Positions 56,298 to 64,000 of a DNA stretch of 64,000 nt are shown here, piece by piece (position 1 is the first letter of the stretch; every line of letters starts with the position of its first letter). The position numbers and the translations under genes are program-made. Source of the DNA: Bacteroidota bacterium (GTDB taxonomy: Bacteria > Bacteroidota > Ignavibacteria > UBA10030); NCBI GenBank assembly GCA_025454835.1, contig JALONQ010000001.1:328990-392989 (forward strand). The letters run 5' to 3'. Under the pieces are notes generated by a model, which searched no databases, had not been told where the DNA came from, and saw only the letters and a program-made list of their open reading frames with translations.

Positions 56298-57272
56298 CTA
56301 CTTACGGGCAATCGACGCCGCGATCGCCGCTCCATGCAGACGCCCGTTCTCAATGAAGATCTTGTTGTTGTATCTCCCAGCCGCCAACGAGCCGGCGACG
56401 TACAATCCCGGGACTGTGGTTTCGTATGTCACCGGATCGTGGACAGGTCCGCCGCTCTCCGGAGATATGACAGCTCCAGCACTATTCACGATGGCCATAT
56501 CCGGAGCATATCCAACCATCACGAAAGCCGCGCGACATGCCAACTCCGTCGATTCCGGGCCATCGACCAAGACGCGGTCGGACCGGAAGGCCCGTACCGT
56601 GGAGCGGAACAACGCCCGTATCTCGCCCGCCTTGATGCGGTTTTCCATGTCGGGTAGGATCCAGTATTTGACCCCCTCACTCAATCGGTCACCACGGTGA
56701 ACGAGCGTTACCTTGGCCCCGGCCCGGTAGAGGTCCAGCGCAGTCTCGACCGCCGAGTTCCTCCCGCCGACCACCACGACCGGAGATCCTGCATAGGCGT
56801 AAGGCTCATCGTAGAACCTTCGCACGATCGGAAGCTCGATCCCGGGGATATCGAGCGGCCGGGGCGAATCGAAGTAGCCAGTCGCCACAACGACCGTCCT
56901 CGCCGTCCATGTGAGTCCACCTTCGGCGAGGACCGTGAAGACGCCCTCCGTCTTCCGGATGGCCTGTACCCGCTGATGGACGACGATCTCGAGGCCGAAC
57001 CGATGAGCCACTGCCTGATAGTATCGGACCGCCTCGATGCGCGTGGGCCTCGGACCGGGGCTGATCAGCGGAACGCCACCGATCTCGATCTGTTCTGACG
57101 TCGAGAAGAAGGTCATGGACGCAGGAAAACGACGGATCGCATCCGCGACCGATCCCTGCTCAACAACGACAGGATGCAGTCCGCGGTCCCGTGCGGCGAT
57201 GGCTGTTGCGAGGCCGGCCGGTCCGGCACCGATGATGAGGACGTCAACGAGGGGTGTGGAGGAAGTCATCAT
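56298..57272 (-). CDS. ypdA: YpdA-family FAD/NAD(P) disulfide reductase (bacillithiol disulfide reductase type)
   Basis: 324 residues. FAD motif IIGAGPAGLATAIAARDRG, the MTFFSTSEQIEIGG segment characteristic of YpdA, second Rossmann VVVVGGRNSAVETALDLY, and the C-terminal GLYVAGSLAAGRYNNKIFIE. No redox-active CxxC, as expected for YpdA. The family reduces bacillithiol disulfide with NADPH, which suggests this organism uses bacillithiol. Confidence 0.88.
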   Translation of the reverse strand: MMTSSTPLVDVLIIGAGPAGLATAIAARDRGLHPVVVEQGSVADAIRRFPASMTFFSTSEQIEIGGVPLISPGPRPTRIEAVRYYQAVAHRFGLEIVVHQRVQAIRKTEGVFTVLAEGGLTWTARTVVVATGYFDSPRPLDIPGIELPIVRRFYDEPYAYAGSPVVVVGGRNSAVETALDLYRAGAKVTLVHRGDRLSEGVKYWILPDMENRIKAGEIRALFRSTVRAFRSDRVLVDGPESTELACRAAFVMVGYAPDMAIVNSAGAVISPESGGPVHDPVTYETTVPGLYVAGSLAAGRYNNKIFIENGRLHGAAIAASIARK

Positions 57273-57295
57273 TGTTGAAGGGGCGGAAAACAGTC

Positions 57296-57325
57296 AGGCG
57301 CCGGACCCTGGAGGGGACCCGGCGC
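57296..57325 (-). terminator. Hairpin terminator downstream of tRNA-Thr
   Basis: Perfect 8-bp stem GGCGCCGG/CCGGCGCC with 14-base loop, between tRNA-Thr and ypdA; on the minus strand followed by TGACTGTTTTCC. Confidence 0.55.
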
Positions 57326-57329
57326 CATT

Positions 57330-57379
57330 TGAGCTGGCGGGCGGACCTGCCTGCCGGCAGGCAGGTTTGAACCGACCGC
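57330..57379 (-). repeat. Decayed copy of the tRNA 3' end carrying a palindrome
   Basis: The segment reads GAGCTGGCGGGCGGA, the palindromic run CCTGCCTGCCGGCAGGCAGG (57346-57365 region), then TTTGAACC. The flanks resemble the acceptor/T-arm of the adjacent tRNA-Thr (GAGCTGGCGAGGAGA..TTTGAAC), as if a palindromic element were inserted in the T-stem of a second copy. Confidence 0.5.
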
Positions 57380-57455
57380 TTGGAGCTGGCGAGGAGATTT
57401 GAACTCCTGACCTGCTGATTACGAATCAGCTGCTCTACCAGCTGAGCTACGCCAG
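57380..57455 (-). tRNA. tRNA-Thr (anticodon CGT)
   Basis: Minus-strand cloverleaf of 76 bases including the encoded CCA: acceptor GCTGGCG/CGCCAGC, D arm GCTCAGCTGGTAGAGC, anticodon stem GCTGA/TCAGC with loop TTCGTAA (CGT, reads ACG), T arm GGAGTTCAAATCTCC, discriminator T. Confidence 0.95.
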
Positions 57456-57624
57456 CGATCTACATCAGAATTTCGGGTGCTACACTACCAGTGCCGCCCC
57501 ATTGACATTGCACTGGCGGCGGCATCCCTGCCTGCGTGACGGAGTTCACTCCGGCAGGCAGGCTCGTCCCGCCCACGAGTTCGCTTCGCGAACTCTGGCG
57601 GGACGGGACTGAGCTACGCCAGCG
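57456..57624 (-). repeat. Palindrome-rich insert upstream of tRNA-Thr with a duplicated tRNA 5' end
   Basis: A 152-base segment lies between two copies of CTGAGCTACGCCAGCG (57441-57456 and 57609-57624), i.e. the first 15-16 bases of the tRNA. It holds three inverted repeats: CCAGTGC/GCACTGG near 57488-57516, CCTGCCTGC..GCAGGCAGG (57527-57562, with nested GGAGT/ACTCC) and GTCCCGCC..GGCGGGAC (57566-57604, with nested AGTTCGC/GCGAACT). No open reading frame of note. Confidence 0.75.
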
Positions 57625-57634
57625 TGAACTTGAT

Positions 57635-57663
57635 ATGATACGCAAGAATCGCTTGAGTTTCAA
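57635..57663 (-). promoter_or_regulatory. Original tRNA-Thr promoter
   Basis: Minus strand TTGAAA (57663-57658), 17-base spacer, TATCAT (57640-57635). The first thing transcribed is the truncated tRNA 5' copy at 57624, so the intact tRNA now lies about 170 bases further downstream. Confidence 0.65.
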
Positions 57664-58766
57664 GCGCCGGCGCAACGGCGAAGCAGAATGAAAGTTACAT
57701 CGTCCCGTAGATCGGCCCCTGAGCGAAAATCCTTTACGTCCCCAAGGATCCGACCTCGCATCGCGGCGACGTTGTCGGCAGAGAATGTCTGTACGAGGGC
57801 CGAAAGTCGCGCCTCTCCATATTCCCGACCCTCCAGGTCGACGGCCTCGAGTAGTCCGTCGGAGACCATCACGAGATAATCACCCTCCTCCATCTGGACC
57901 TCTTCGCATCGCATCGCCTCGCGGAGAGCTTCACCGACCTCGGCCGTACCACCGGCCGCCATGCCGATCGCAGCTCCCTGAGGTCGGATCGCGCGCGTGG
58001 CGCGCTCGGAGACATCCACGTAGATCGCGCCCGGATGGCCGGCCCGACACACGACGGCGCGCCCCTCCGGCGATACCCGGACGATCAGGAGGGTAAGGAA
58101 ATAGGAGCGTCGTAACTGACCCCGCAGATACTCGCCCAGTCTCAGCACGAGGTCTCTCGGATCTTGGACGTCGTTCGCATAGATCCGCAGCGCCGTCTGC
58201 ACGGTGGTCGTGTACAGCGCCGCCGAGATCCCCTTTCCAGAAACGTCGGCCAGAACATAAAGCACAGACCCGTCCGGACACTGGATCGCGTCGTAGTAGT
58301 CGCCTCCGACCGAGTTCGCCACTTCGGAATATGCCGCCACCTCGAAACCTGCCGGCTCGGCCGGTTCCGACGGCTGAAGAGCGATCTGGATCTCGCGCGC
58401 GATCGACAGTTCGTTCTTCGTCACCAGCTTGTCGGCAACCTCGAGCACCAGCAGGAAGTTCAGTAGCAGGAATGCCCAAAGCGCCTGGTCGGACCTTCCG
58501 TCGAAAAAGAGCCAGAGACTGAACAAGATGACGGAGACGGCAAATAGCAGGCGCCGGATGGGCGTCAGCTTCTCGAGGAAGGCCAGAAAGAGGTACCAGA
58601 CGAACCGCATGGCCCGGCGCACTGAGCTTTGCGGCTCCGGCACGTCGCGCATCGTGCGCCGATAGAACGCATACGCGCCTGGCACCTCCTGTCGGAGAAA
58701 GCGCTCGAACTCCGAGGTCGAAACGCTTCCCGTCAACAGGTCCCACAACTGTCGGAGAGAATTCAT
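57660..58766 (-). CDS. Membrane-anchored SpoIIE/RsbU-type PP2C phosphatase
   Basis: 368 residues. N-terminal soluble stretch, two transmembrane helices (about 70-112), then the PP2C-SpoIIE domain from about 140: SVGGDYYDAIQ and VLADVSGKGISAAL supply metal-binding Asp residues, followed by GHPGAIYV, LVMVSDGLLEA and a terminal DLRDDVTFILLRR. Such phosphatases act on anti-anti-sigma (STAS) proteins in partner-switching cascades; no STAS or anti-sigma gene is adjacent. There is no sensor domain other than the membrane part. Confidence 0.9.
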   Translation of the reverse strand: MNSLRQLWDLLTGSVSTSEFERFLRQEVPGAYAFYRRTMRDVPEPQSSVRRAMRFVWYLFLAFLEKLTPIRRLLFAVSVILFSLWLFFDGRSDQALWAFLLLNFLLVLEVADKLVTKNELSIAREIQIALQPSEPAEPAGFEVAAYSEVANSVGGDYYDAIQCPDGSVLYVLADVSGKGISAALYTTTVQTALRIYANDVQDPRDLVLRLGEYLRGQLRRSYFLTLLIVRVSPEGRAVVCRAGHPGAIYVDVSERATRAIRPQGAAIGMAAGGTAEVGEALREAMRCEEVQMEEGDYLVMVSDGLLEAVDLEGREYGEARLSALVQTFSADNVAAMRGRILGDVKDFRSGADLRDDVTFILLRRCAGA

Positions 58767-58820
58767 AAGTGCCGATGGATGAGAAGGATGCCTGTGGTTT
58801 ACGGAAGCGACCCGGAAAGG

Positions 58821-59708
58821 TTAGGCCTGCCGCCGCGCCCACCAGACCCCTGTGACCGTCATGGCGGCTCCGATGATCTGCTGCAGAAAGACCGGAGCTC
58901 CGAACACGGCGTAGGAGATGGCGAACGTCATGACGGGCACGAGATTGTTGTAACCGGCGGTGCGTCGCGGACCAAGCCGTTTGACGCCGTACGACCACAG
59001 CACGTTGGCGATCCCGATCGAGAGGGCCCCGGAGATAACGGCGATCCAGACGCCCGTCAGATCGAGTGTCGCCCAGTCTTGTTGAAACCCCGACGGAGTG
59101 GCGACGAGCGTCAAGCCCACAGCTCCGATGCCAAGAGATATGACGGTGAGCTGGAGCGCGGGATATCGGGCGAGGAGCGGCTTCTGCAGGTTGGTATTCA
59201 GCGCCCACAGAAAGGCCGCGGCAAGCGAGAGCAGGTCTCCAACGACGGCGTCGCCGCCGAATTCAATGCGGGTGCCGCTTCCCGTCACGATCACGACGAT
59301 TCCGGCGAGGGCCAGCGCCATCCCGGCGAGCACCGGCCAGGAAAGTCGTTCCCGGTGCATCCGCGCACTGATGACCGCCGTCCAAAGGGGCGAGGTGGAA
59401 AGCAGGACGGCGGAGTTGCCGGCCGTGGTGTACCGGAGGCCGAGAATGTAGACGAGCTGATAGATGATGCTGGCGACGATCCCGAGCCGCAGCAACGGCC
59501 AGCGATCAGCCGACTGCACGGGGATCCATTCCGTCCGGCTGCGGAGCAGCACCATGAGCGCTCCGAACGCGACGATGTACCGGAGGCTGTTGAAGAGGAA
59601 GACGTCGAGGCGTTCGAGGCCGAGCTTTGCGAACGGTGCGTTCGCCGCCCAGATCGTCATGACGACCACGACGAGCAACTCGGCCTGCCGGTCCTTGCGG
59701 TCGTTCAT
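58821..59708 (-). CDS. EamA-family (DMT superfamily) transporter
   Basis: 295 residues, about ten transmembrane helices in two EamA repeats: VVVMTIWAANAPFAKLGL, YIVAFGALMVLL, ILGLRYTTAGNSAVLLSTSP, then LLSLAAAFLWALNTNLQKP and VLWSYGVKRLGPRRTAGYNN. It resembles the transporter at 35176-36072 in layout but the sequences diverge. Substrate unknown. Confidence 0.87.
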   Translation of the reverse strand: MNDRKDRQAELLVVVVMTIWAANAPFAKLGLERLDVFLFNSLRYIVAFGALMVLLRSRTEWIPVQSADRWPLLRLGIVASIIYQLVYILGLRYTTAGNSAVLLSTSPLWTAVISARMHRERLSWPVLAGMALALAGIVVIVTGSGTRIEFGGDAVVGDLLSLAAAFLWALNTNLQKPLLARYPALQLTVISLGIGAVGLTLVATPSGFQQDWATLDLTGVWIAVISGALSIGIANVLWSYGVKRLGPRRTAGYNNLVPVMTFAISYAVFGAPVFLQQIIGAAMTVTGVWWARRQA

Positions 59709-59738
59709 GGACGAGCCGGAGCCCTCTCAGCGACAGCG

Positions 59739-61262
59739 TCAGACGGCCGCCGGCTCACGGAAACCTGTCAGTCTCTCTCCTGTGGCTTTTTCGACGTCGG
59801 CGTGCAGACTATTCCCGTGAGCGTCCATGGTGACGATCGCCGGGAAGTCCTTGATCTGCAGGTGCCACATCGCCTCGGGGATCCCAAATTCCATGAAGTC
59901 CACGCCATCCACGCCCGTGATGCACTCGGCGTAGTACTGCGCCGCCCCGCCGATCGCGTTGAGGTAGACCGCGCCCACCTCCTTGAGCGCGGCGGAGGTC
60001 TTAGCGCCCATCCCCCCCTTGCCGATGACGGCTCGCACCTTGAACCTGCGGAGGATGTCGCCCTGATACGGCTCCTCCCGTCCGCTTGTCGTCGGTCCCG
60101 CCGCCTTCACCTTCCAGGCCGTCCCCTCTTTGAGGACCACCGGTCCGCAATGATAAATGACCTGACCGTCGAGCGGTACGGGGGCATCGTGTGTCGTCAG
60201 ATGGTGGTGGATCATATCCCGGCCGGTATGGACGGCGCCGCTCAACACCACGACGTCTCCCACACGCAGGCTGCGCACCTGTTCCTCCGTCAACGGCGTG
60301 GTCAAACGCACCTCGCGACCGGTGGCCGGCAGACCCTGCTGCTTCGCCATGCGGACGACCGGTCCATCCTCCTTGTACAGCCAGCGCTTGATCGCACCGG
60401 TCCTGCTGTCGAGGACAACGCCCAAGCGCCTGAAAGCCCAGCAATCGTACGCCACGGAGACGAAGAAGCTGGCCGGCAGACGATTGAACGACCCGACCTT
60501 GCACCCGATGAGCGATACCCGGCCGCCGAAGCCCATGGTACCGATGCCGAGCGTGTTGGCATCTTTCATGATGCGCTCTTCAAGCGCCGCGAGCTGAGCG
60601 TCGGGATTCACATCGTCCAGCGAACGGAACAACTGCTCCTTCGCGTGGGCGTAGCCCGAGGCACGATCGCTTCCGATCGCGACGCCCAGCGCCCCCACCG
60701 CGCACCCATGGCCCTGCGCTTGCCACACGGCGTGCATGATGCATTTGCGCACGCCTTCCAGCGTCCGGTCCGCGCGTCCCAGATGGGTCAGTTCCATCGG
60801 GAGGGAATACTGGATGTTCTTGTTCTCGCAGCCGCCTCCTTTGAGGAGAAGCTTCACCTCGATCTCGTCCGATGCATGCTGATCGAAATGGATGACGGGC
60901 GTCCCCGGGCCGAGATTGTCGCCGCTGTTCTTTCCGGTGATCGAATCGACCGAATTCGGGCGCAGCTTGCCGAGCTTCGTGGCCTCTGCCACGGCCTCGC
61001 TGATCTGGCGTCGCATCGTGATCATGTTTGCGCCGACGGGCGTCCGGATCTCGAAGGTCGGCATGCCGGTGTCCTGACAGATGGCTCCGCTATGGTCGCA
61101 GGCCATGTCGACGTTCTGCGCGATCATCTTGAGCGCCAAGCCGGCCTGCGAATTGGGATCCTCATACTCCATCGCCCGCAGCAGGGCCCGACGGACGTCC
61201 GGGGGCAGGTTCGTCGAGGTCTCGATGATAAGGGACAGCATGCTCTGCTTGAAATGTTCCAC
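59739..61262 (-). CDS. Fumarate hydratase, class I (fused alpha/beta, iron-sulfur)
   Basis: 507 residues. The N-terminal (alpha) part contains AICQDTGMPTFEI, FKGGG-type LLKGGGCENKNIQY and LIGCKVGSF, which provide the three Cys ligands of the [4Fe-4S] cluster. The C-terminal (beta) part has TGRDMIHHHL, YHCGPVV, AAGPTTSGREEPY and GKGGM. Alpha and beta are fused in one chain as in E. coli FumA. Reversibly hydrates fumarate to malate in the citric acid cycle; oxygen-sensitive class. Confidence 0.93.
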   Translation of the reverse strand: MEHFKQSMLSLIIETSTNLPPDVRRALLRAMEYEDPNSQAGLALKMIAQNVDMACDHSGAICQDTGMPTFEIRTPVGANMITMRRQISEAVAEATKLGKLRPNSVDSITGKNSGDNLGPGTPVIHFDQHASDEIEVKLLLKGGGCENKNIQYSLPMELTHLGRADRTLEGVRKCIMHAVWQAQGHGCAVGALGVAIGSDRASGYAHAKEQLFRSLDDVNPDAQLAALEERIMKDANTLGIGTMGFGGRVSLIGCKVGSFNRLPASFFVSVAYDCWAFRRLGVVLDSRTGAIKRWLYKEDGPVVRMAKQQGLPATGREVRLTTPLTEEQVRSLRVGDVVVLSGAVHTGRDMIHHHLTTHDAPVPLDGQVIYHCGPVVLKEGTAWKVKAAGPTTSGREEPYQGDILRRFKVRAVIGKGGMGAKTSAALKEVGAVYLNAIGGAAQYYAECITGVDGVDFMEFGIPEAMWHLQIKDFPAIVTMDAHGNSLHADVEKATGERLTGFREPAAV

Positions 61263-61286
61263 GGCTGACTCCTTTGTCGGACACGG

Positions 61287-63311
61287 TCACTTCGTATGCG
61301 CGTCGATCCAGTCGAGCACGGTCGCATACCACAAAACGGCATTCGCCGGCTTGGTCACCCAATGACCTTCGTCAGGAAAGTACAGCATTTTTGACGGGAT
61401 TCCCTGCCGCTGCAACGCCGTGAAGAGCTGGAAGCCTTCGCTCACATCGACCCGGTAGTCAAGCTGTCCATGGATGACGAGCGTCGGCGTTTTGAATTTT
61501 GCTGCGTTCCGGAGGGGCGACCACCGGTCGTAGAGCTCGGGGTGCTGATACGGGGTTCCCTTGAACTCCCACTCGGTGAACCAGAGCTCCTCCGTGGTGC
61601 CGTACATACTCCACGGATTGAAGACGCCGTCATGGCTGACGAAGCACCGGAACCGGTCGGTCTGTCCAAGCATCCAGTTCACCATATAGCCGCCGTACGA
61701 CGCCCCGGCGGCTGCGATGCGCTTTCCGTCGATGTAAGGATAGGCCTTCACGAGATGGTCGAGCCCCTTGATCAGGTCCTCATACACGGCTCCCCCCCAA
61801 TCTCCGGAGATCTGGTCCGTAAACGCCTGACCGTACCCGGTGCTTCCGCGGGGATTGACCATTGCCACCACAAAGCCGCGCGAGGCGAACAGCTGGGCGC
61901 TCCAACGATAGTGGAATTGGTCGGCCCACTGTCCCTGCGGCCCACCATGGATCAGGTAGATCAACGGATACGTCTTCCCGGCCGCGAAGCCTGGAGGCTT
62001 CAGGAGCAAGGCGTGCACGTTCGCGGCGCCCGCGCCTTGGAACCAGACATCCTCCTTGGCCGGCAAATCGAGTCCCTTCAGGCGCTCATCATTGAAACCG
62101 GTCAGCTTCGTCAGCTTCTTGTTGGGCAGGTCCATCCGATACAGCTCGGCAGGTCGATGCATCCGGTCGTGGAGGAAGTAGAGCGACCTGCCGTCGGGAG
62201 CGATGCGAAGGCCGGTGACGACCCCCTCCTGCAACAGCGGTTCGACCTGTCCGTCCTTCACCGCGATGCGGAAGACCGACCGGGCCCCTCGATCGTCTGC
62301 TGACGCGTACAGATACCGGCCATCCGGGGACCAGGCCATTTCGCCGAAGCTGAGATCGGTCGCCTCCGAGATCGCGCGACGGGAACCGGTGGCAACATCG
62401 TACAGCATGATCACACGACGATCGGCCTCGAAGCCGGGGCGCTTCATCGCCAGATACGCGATCGAACGGCCGTCGGGAGCGTAGAGGGGCTGTGCGTCAT
62501 TGGCGGGATTCTCGGTGATGCGGCGTGCGTCGCCGCCGGCGACCGGAACGACGAACAGGTCGTTGTTCGTGCTCGTGGCCACCGCTGGATCAGTGTTCTT
62601 CGAGTAGGCGAGCGTCCGGCCGTCTGGCGAGAACCCATAGTCCCACGCGCCTCCAAGATCGATCGGCGGGGCGTCGAAGTCCCCCGGCGTCGCGTCCTTG
62701 GCCGGGCCGCCCGCAACAGACTGCACGAACACGTGGCTCCGCTTTCCGTCCTTCCAGGAGTTCCACACTCGATATGGCAGTCGATCGAAGACCTTCGCCT
62801 TGCTTGCGCGCTTCACCACCTCGGCGGCCCGACGTTGATTGCAATCGTCGTCGATGCAATCGGGATACACCTCCGAGTCGAACGCGATCCAGGCGCCGTC
62901 CTTCGAGACCTGCAGTCCGGAGACCTCGGACGAGATCGTCGTCAGCTTGCGCGCCTCGCCCCCCGTCACGTCAATGATCCAGACCTGCGATTCGCCGTCG
63001 CGCGTCGACATGAACGCCAGCGTCGACGTCGTGAGCCAGCGCGGAGAGTGATTCGACCCTTTGGAGACCGTCAGCGGCACGACGGCGCCTCCGGCTGACG
63101 GGACGAGAACGATCGTGCTGACGGCTTTATTCTCGGCGATCGAATGGTCCGTCACGGTCAATGCGACCCAACGGCCATCGGGCGAGACCTGAGGATCTGA
63201 GGCGCGTCGAAATGCCAAGAGGTCTTCCACCGTCAGCGGACGAAGGGCCTGGGCCTGAATGCCGAATGCGACCGACACCAGGATGAACGCGACACCGAGC
63301 CATCGTCTCAT
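61287..63311 (-). CDS. Secreted S9-family prolyl oligopeptidase / dipeptidyl peptidase
   Basis: 674 residues. Signal peptide MRRWLGVAFILVSVAFGIQA, an N-terminal WD40-like beta-propeller (repeated SPDG-type turns: VSPDGRWVALT, FSPDGRTLAYS, YAPDGRSIAYL, WSPDGRYLYAS, IAPDGRSLYFL) and a C-terminal alpha/beta hydrolase with catalytic Ser538 (GASYGGYMVNW), Asp618 (HGQLDYRVDV) and His650 (DEGHWV). Cleaves short peptides in the periplasm or outside; Bacteroidota-type organisms carry many such enzymes. Confidence 0.93.
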   Translation of the reverse strand: MRRWLGVAFILVSVAFGIQAQALRPLTVEDLLAFRRASDPQVSPDGRWVALTVTDHSIAENKAVSTIVLVPSAGGAVVPLTVSKGSNHSPRWLTTSTLAFMSTRDGESQVWIIDVTGGEARKLTTISSEVSGLQVSKDGAWIAFDSEVYPDCIDDDCNQRRAAEVVKRASKAKVFDRLPYRVWNSWKDGKRSHVFVQSVAGGPAKDATPGDFDAPPIDLGGAWDYGFSPDGRTLAYSKNTDPAVATSTNNDLFVVPVAGGDARRITENPANDAQPLYAPDGRSIAYLAMKRPGFEADRRVIMLYDVATGSRRAISEATDLSFGEMAWSPDGRYLYASADDRGARSVFRIAVKDGQVEPLLQEGVVTGLRIAPDGRSLYFLHDRMHRPAELYRMDLPNKKLTKLTGFNDERLKGLDLPAKEDVWFQGAGAANVHALLLKPPGFAAGKTYPLIYLIHGGPQGQWADQFHYRWSAQLFASRGFVVAMVNPRGSTGYGQAFTDQISGDWGGAVYEDLIKGLDHLVKAYPYIDGKRIAAAGASYGGYMVNWMLGQTDRFRCFVSHDGVFNPWSMYGTTEELWFTEWEFKGTPYQHPELYDRWSPLRNAAKFKTPTLVIHGQLDYRVDVSEGFQLFTALQRQGIPSKMLYFPDEGHWVTKPANAVLWYATVLDWIDAHTK

Positions 63312-63327
63312 GGCGATCTCCTTTCGA

Positions 63328-64000
63328 TCATTTTGTCGTCGACAGTTCCGGTCGAGCGAAGAGGAAGGTCATGGGTCTCCACAGCCGCTGGGCCCACGCC
63401 CGCTCGTTGTGTTCCGCGGCGGGATCGAAGAACCAGGCGAAGTCCTGGCCTTCCCTCATACCGCGCTTCCCGAGGGCCTCGACCATCTCGTCCATGCCGG
63501 GCTTCAGCGAGATCTCACCCGGGGCTCCGCCGCAATCCATGTAGATCTTTCTCTGGAAGGGCTGCGCGGGCGTCCGCTCAACGAGGGGCAGAACATCCGT
63601 CCTGCGTCGGTCGAAGACGCTGGACAGACAGGCCGCCTTGCCGAACACCTCCGGGTGCCACCAGGTGAACAGGAATGAGATCAGACCTCCCATCGAGGAG
63701 CCCATGACCGCCGTATGCTCCGGTTGTGGCTTTGTCCGATAGAGCGAATCCACCATTGGCTTCACGGTGACCACGACGAACGATGCGTAGGACCTGCCCA
63801 GAGGCGTGTCAGAGTATTCGTCGATGCGGTCCGAGGTGTTATTCATCGCCACGAGGATCATCTCCTCGATCACACCGATCGACGCCAGACTGTCCATCGT
63901 TTCGTCCACCGTCCACTCCGCCCCGAATGACGCCGTCGACCGGTCGAAACAATTCTGTCCGTCGTGCAGATACAGAACGGGATAGCGCCGGTCCGGGTGC
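63328..64000 (-). CDS. Alpha/beta-hydrolase esterase (esterase D / enterochelin-esterase-like), partial
   Basis: The frame continues through the right edge of the window, so the N-terminus is missing; 224 residues are visible. RRYPVLYLHDGQNCFD near the edge and the nucleophile elbow GSSMGGLISFLFTWWHPEVF identify the putative esterase (Fes/EsD-like) family; the Asp lies in YMDCGGAPGE and the His in AEHNERAWAQRL. Hydrolyses ester bonds; substrate unknown. It is 16 bases upstream of the S9 peptidase gene and probably co-transcribed. Confidence 0.85.
   Translation of the reverse strand, partial: HPDRRYPVLYLHDGQNCFDRSTASFGAEWTVDETMDSLASIGVIEEMILVAMNNTSDRIDEYSDTPLGRSYASFVVVTVKPMVDSLYRTKPQPEHTAVMGSSMGGLISFLFTWWHPEVFGKAACLSSVFDRRRTDVLPLVERTPAQPFQRKIYMDCGGAPGEISLKPGMDEMVEALGKRGMREGQDFAWFFDPAAEHNERAWAQRLWRPMTFLFARPELSTTK

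Noticed and set aside
58629..61268. 879-codon plus-strand open frame
   Set aside because: Lies antisense to the EamA and fumarase genes, is rich in Arg/His/Pro/Gly as expected of a shadow of a high-GC gene, and shows no family motif.

Overview
The window is a gene-dense stretch of bacterial chromosome, roughly 60% GC. Gene content and style point to a Gram-negative member of the Bacteroidota/Chlorobi/Ignavibacteria (Kapabacteria-like) assemblage: a BamD-type lipoprotein and several outer-membrane barrels, a stand-alone atpD-atpC pair, a YpdA-type flavoprotein, a split methylmalonyl-CoA mutase, FG-GAP secreted proteins and a PorW/SprE-like TPR lipoprotein. Promoters readable by eye are of the classical sigma-70 form (TTGACA, 17 bp, TATAAT-like), not the Bacteroidetes TTTG form, which fits the Chlorobi/Ignavibacteria side better than Bacteroidia. 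This placement is inference. No insertion sequence, prophage or CRISPR array was seen.

Layout. 1-6.3 kb: an envelope operon read leftward (small membrane protein, CapA-like phosphatase, BamD, acyl-CoA thioesterase, FG-GAP protein, partial secreted protein) preceded by a nitrilase-family amidase. 6.3-10.5 kb: two TPM proteins and LemA, a REC/DHp signalling protein, DAHP synthase, and panD on the plus strand. 10.6-15.4 kb: acyl-CoA dehydrogenase, 3-hydroxyacyl-CoA dehydrogenase and thiolase (beta-oxidation type), then rho. 15.4-22.9 kb: a tightly overlapping leftward operon: a 6-pyruvoyl-tetrahydropterin synthase-like enzyme, folE, two SDRs, a TPR lipoprotein, pyrK, pyrD, folC. 22.9-24.4 kb: two peroxiredoxins with a PerR-like regulator. 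24.4-28.5 kb: response regulator, HEAT-repeat membrane protein, processive glycosyltransferase 2 and YaiO barrel (an exopolysaccharide-type cassette), with a tRNA-Ser on the opposite strand. 28.5-33.4 kb, plus strand: a second tRNA-Ser, then NfeD protease, slipin and a family-B DNA polymerase homologue that appears catalytically dead, followed by a cold-shock gene. 33.6-39.8 kb: B12-binding subunit of methylmalonyl-CoA mutase, Maf, a small secreted protein, EamA transporter, DUF362 protein, UbiA-type prenyltransferase and the large mutase subunit. 39.9-45.7 kb: purF-pgsA-ftsY-dipeptide epimerase-mutL. 45.9-49.0 kb: three small outer-membrane barrel proteins and an SLT lipoprotein. 49.1-54.3 kb: alr, an uncharacterised acidic protein, manC, rlpA, yggU and an M24 peptidase. 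54.4-57.7 kb: atpD-atpC, ypdA, and a tRNA-Thr locus full of palindromes and partial copies of its own ends. 57.7-64 kb: SpoIIE-type phosphatase, EamA transporter, class I fumarase, S9 peptidase and a partial esterase.

Most genes are housekeeping. The items that stand out are the eroded PolB paralogue in an nfeD-slipin operon, the tRNA-Thr/palindrome locus, the tetrahydrobiopterin-like gene set fused to the pyrimidine/folate operon, a REC protein with a His-less DHp domain, and several genes whose predicted promoter sits so close to the start codon that the mRNA should be leaderless.
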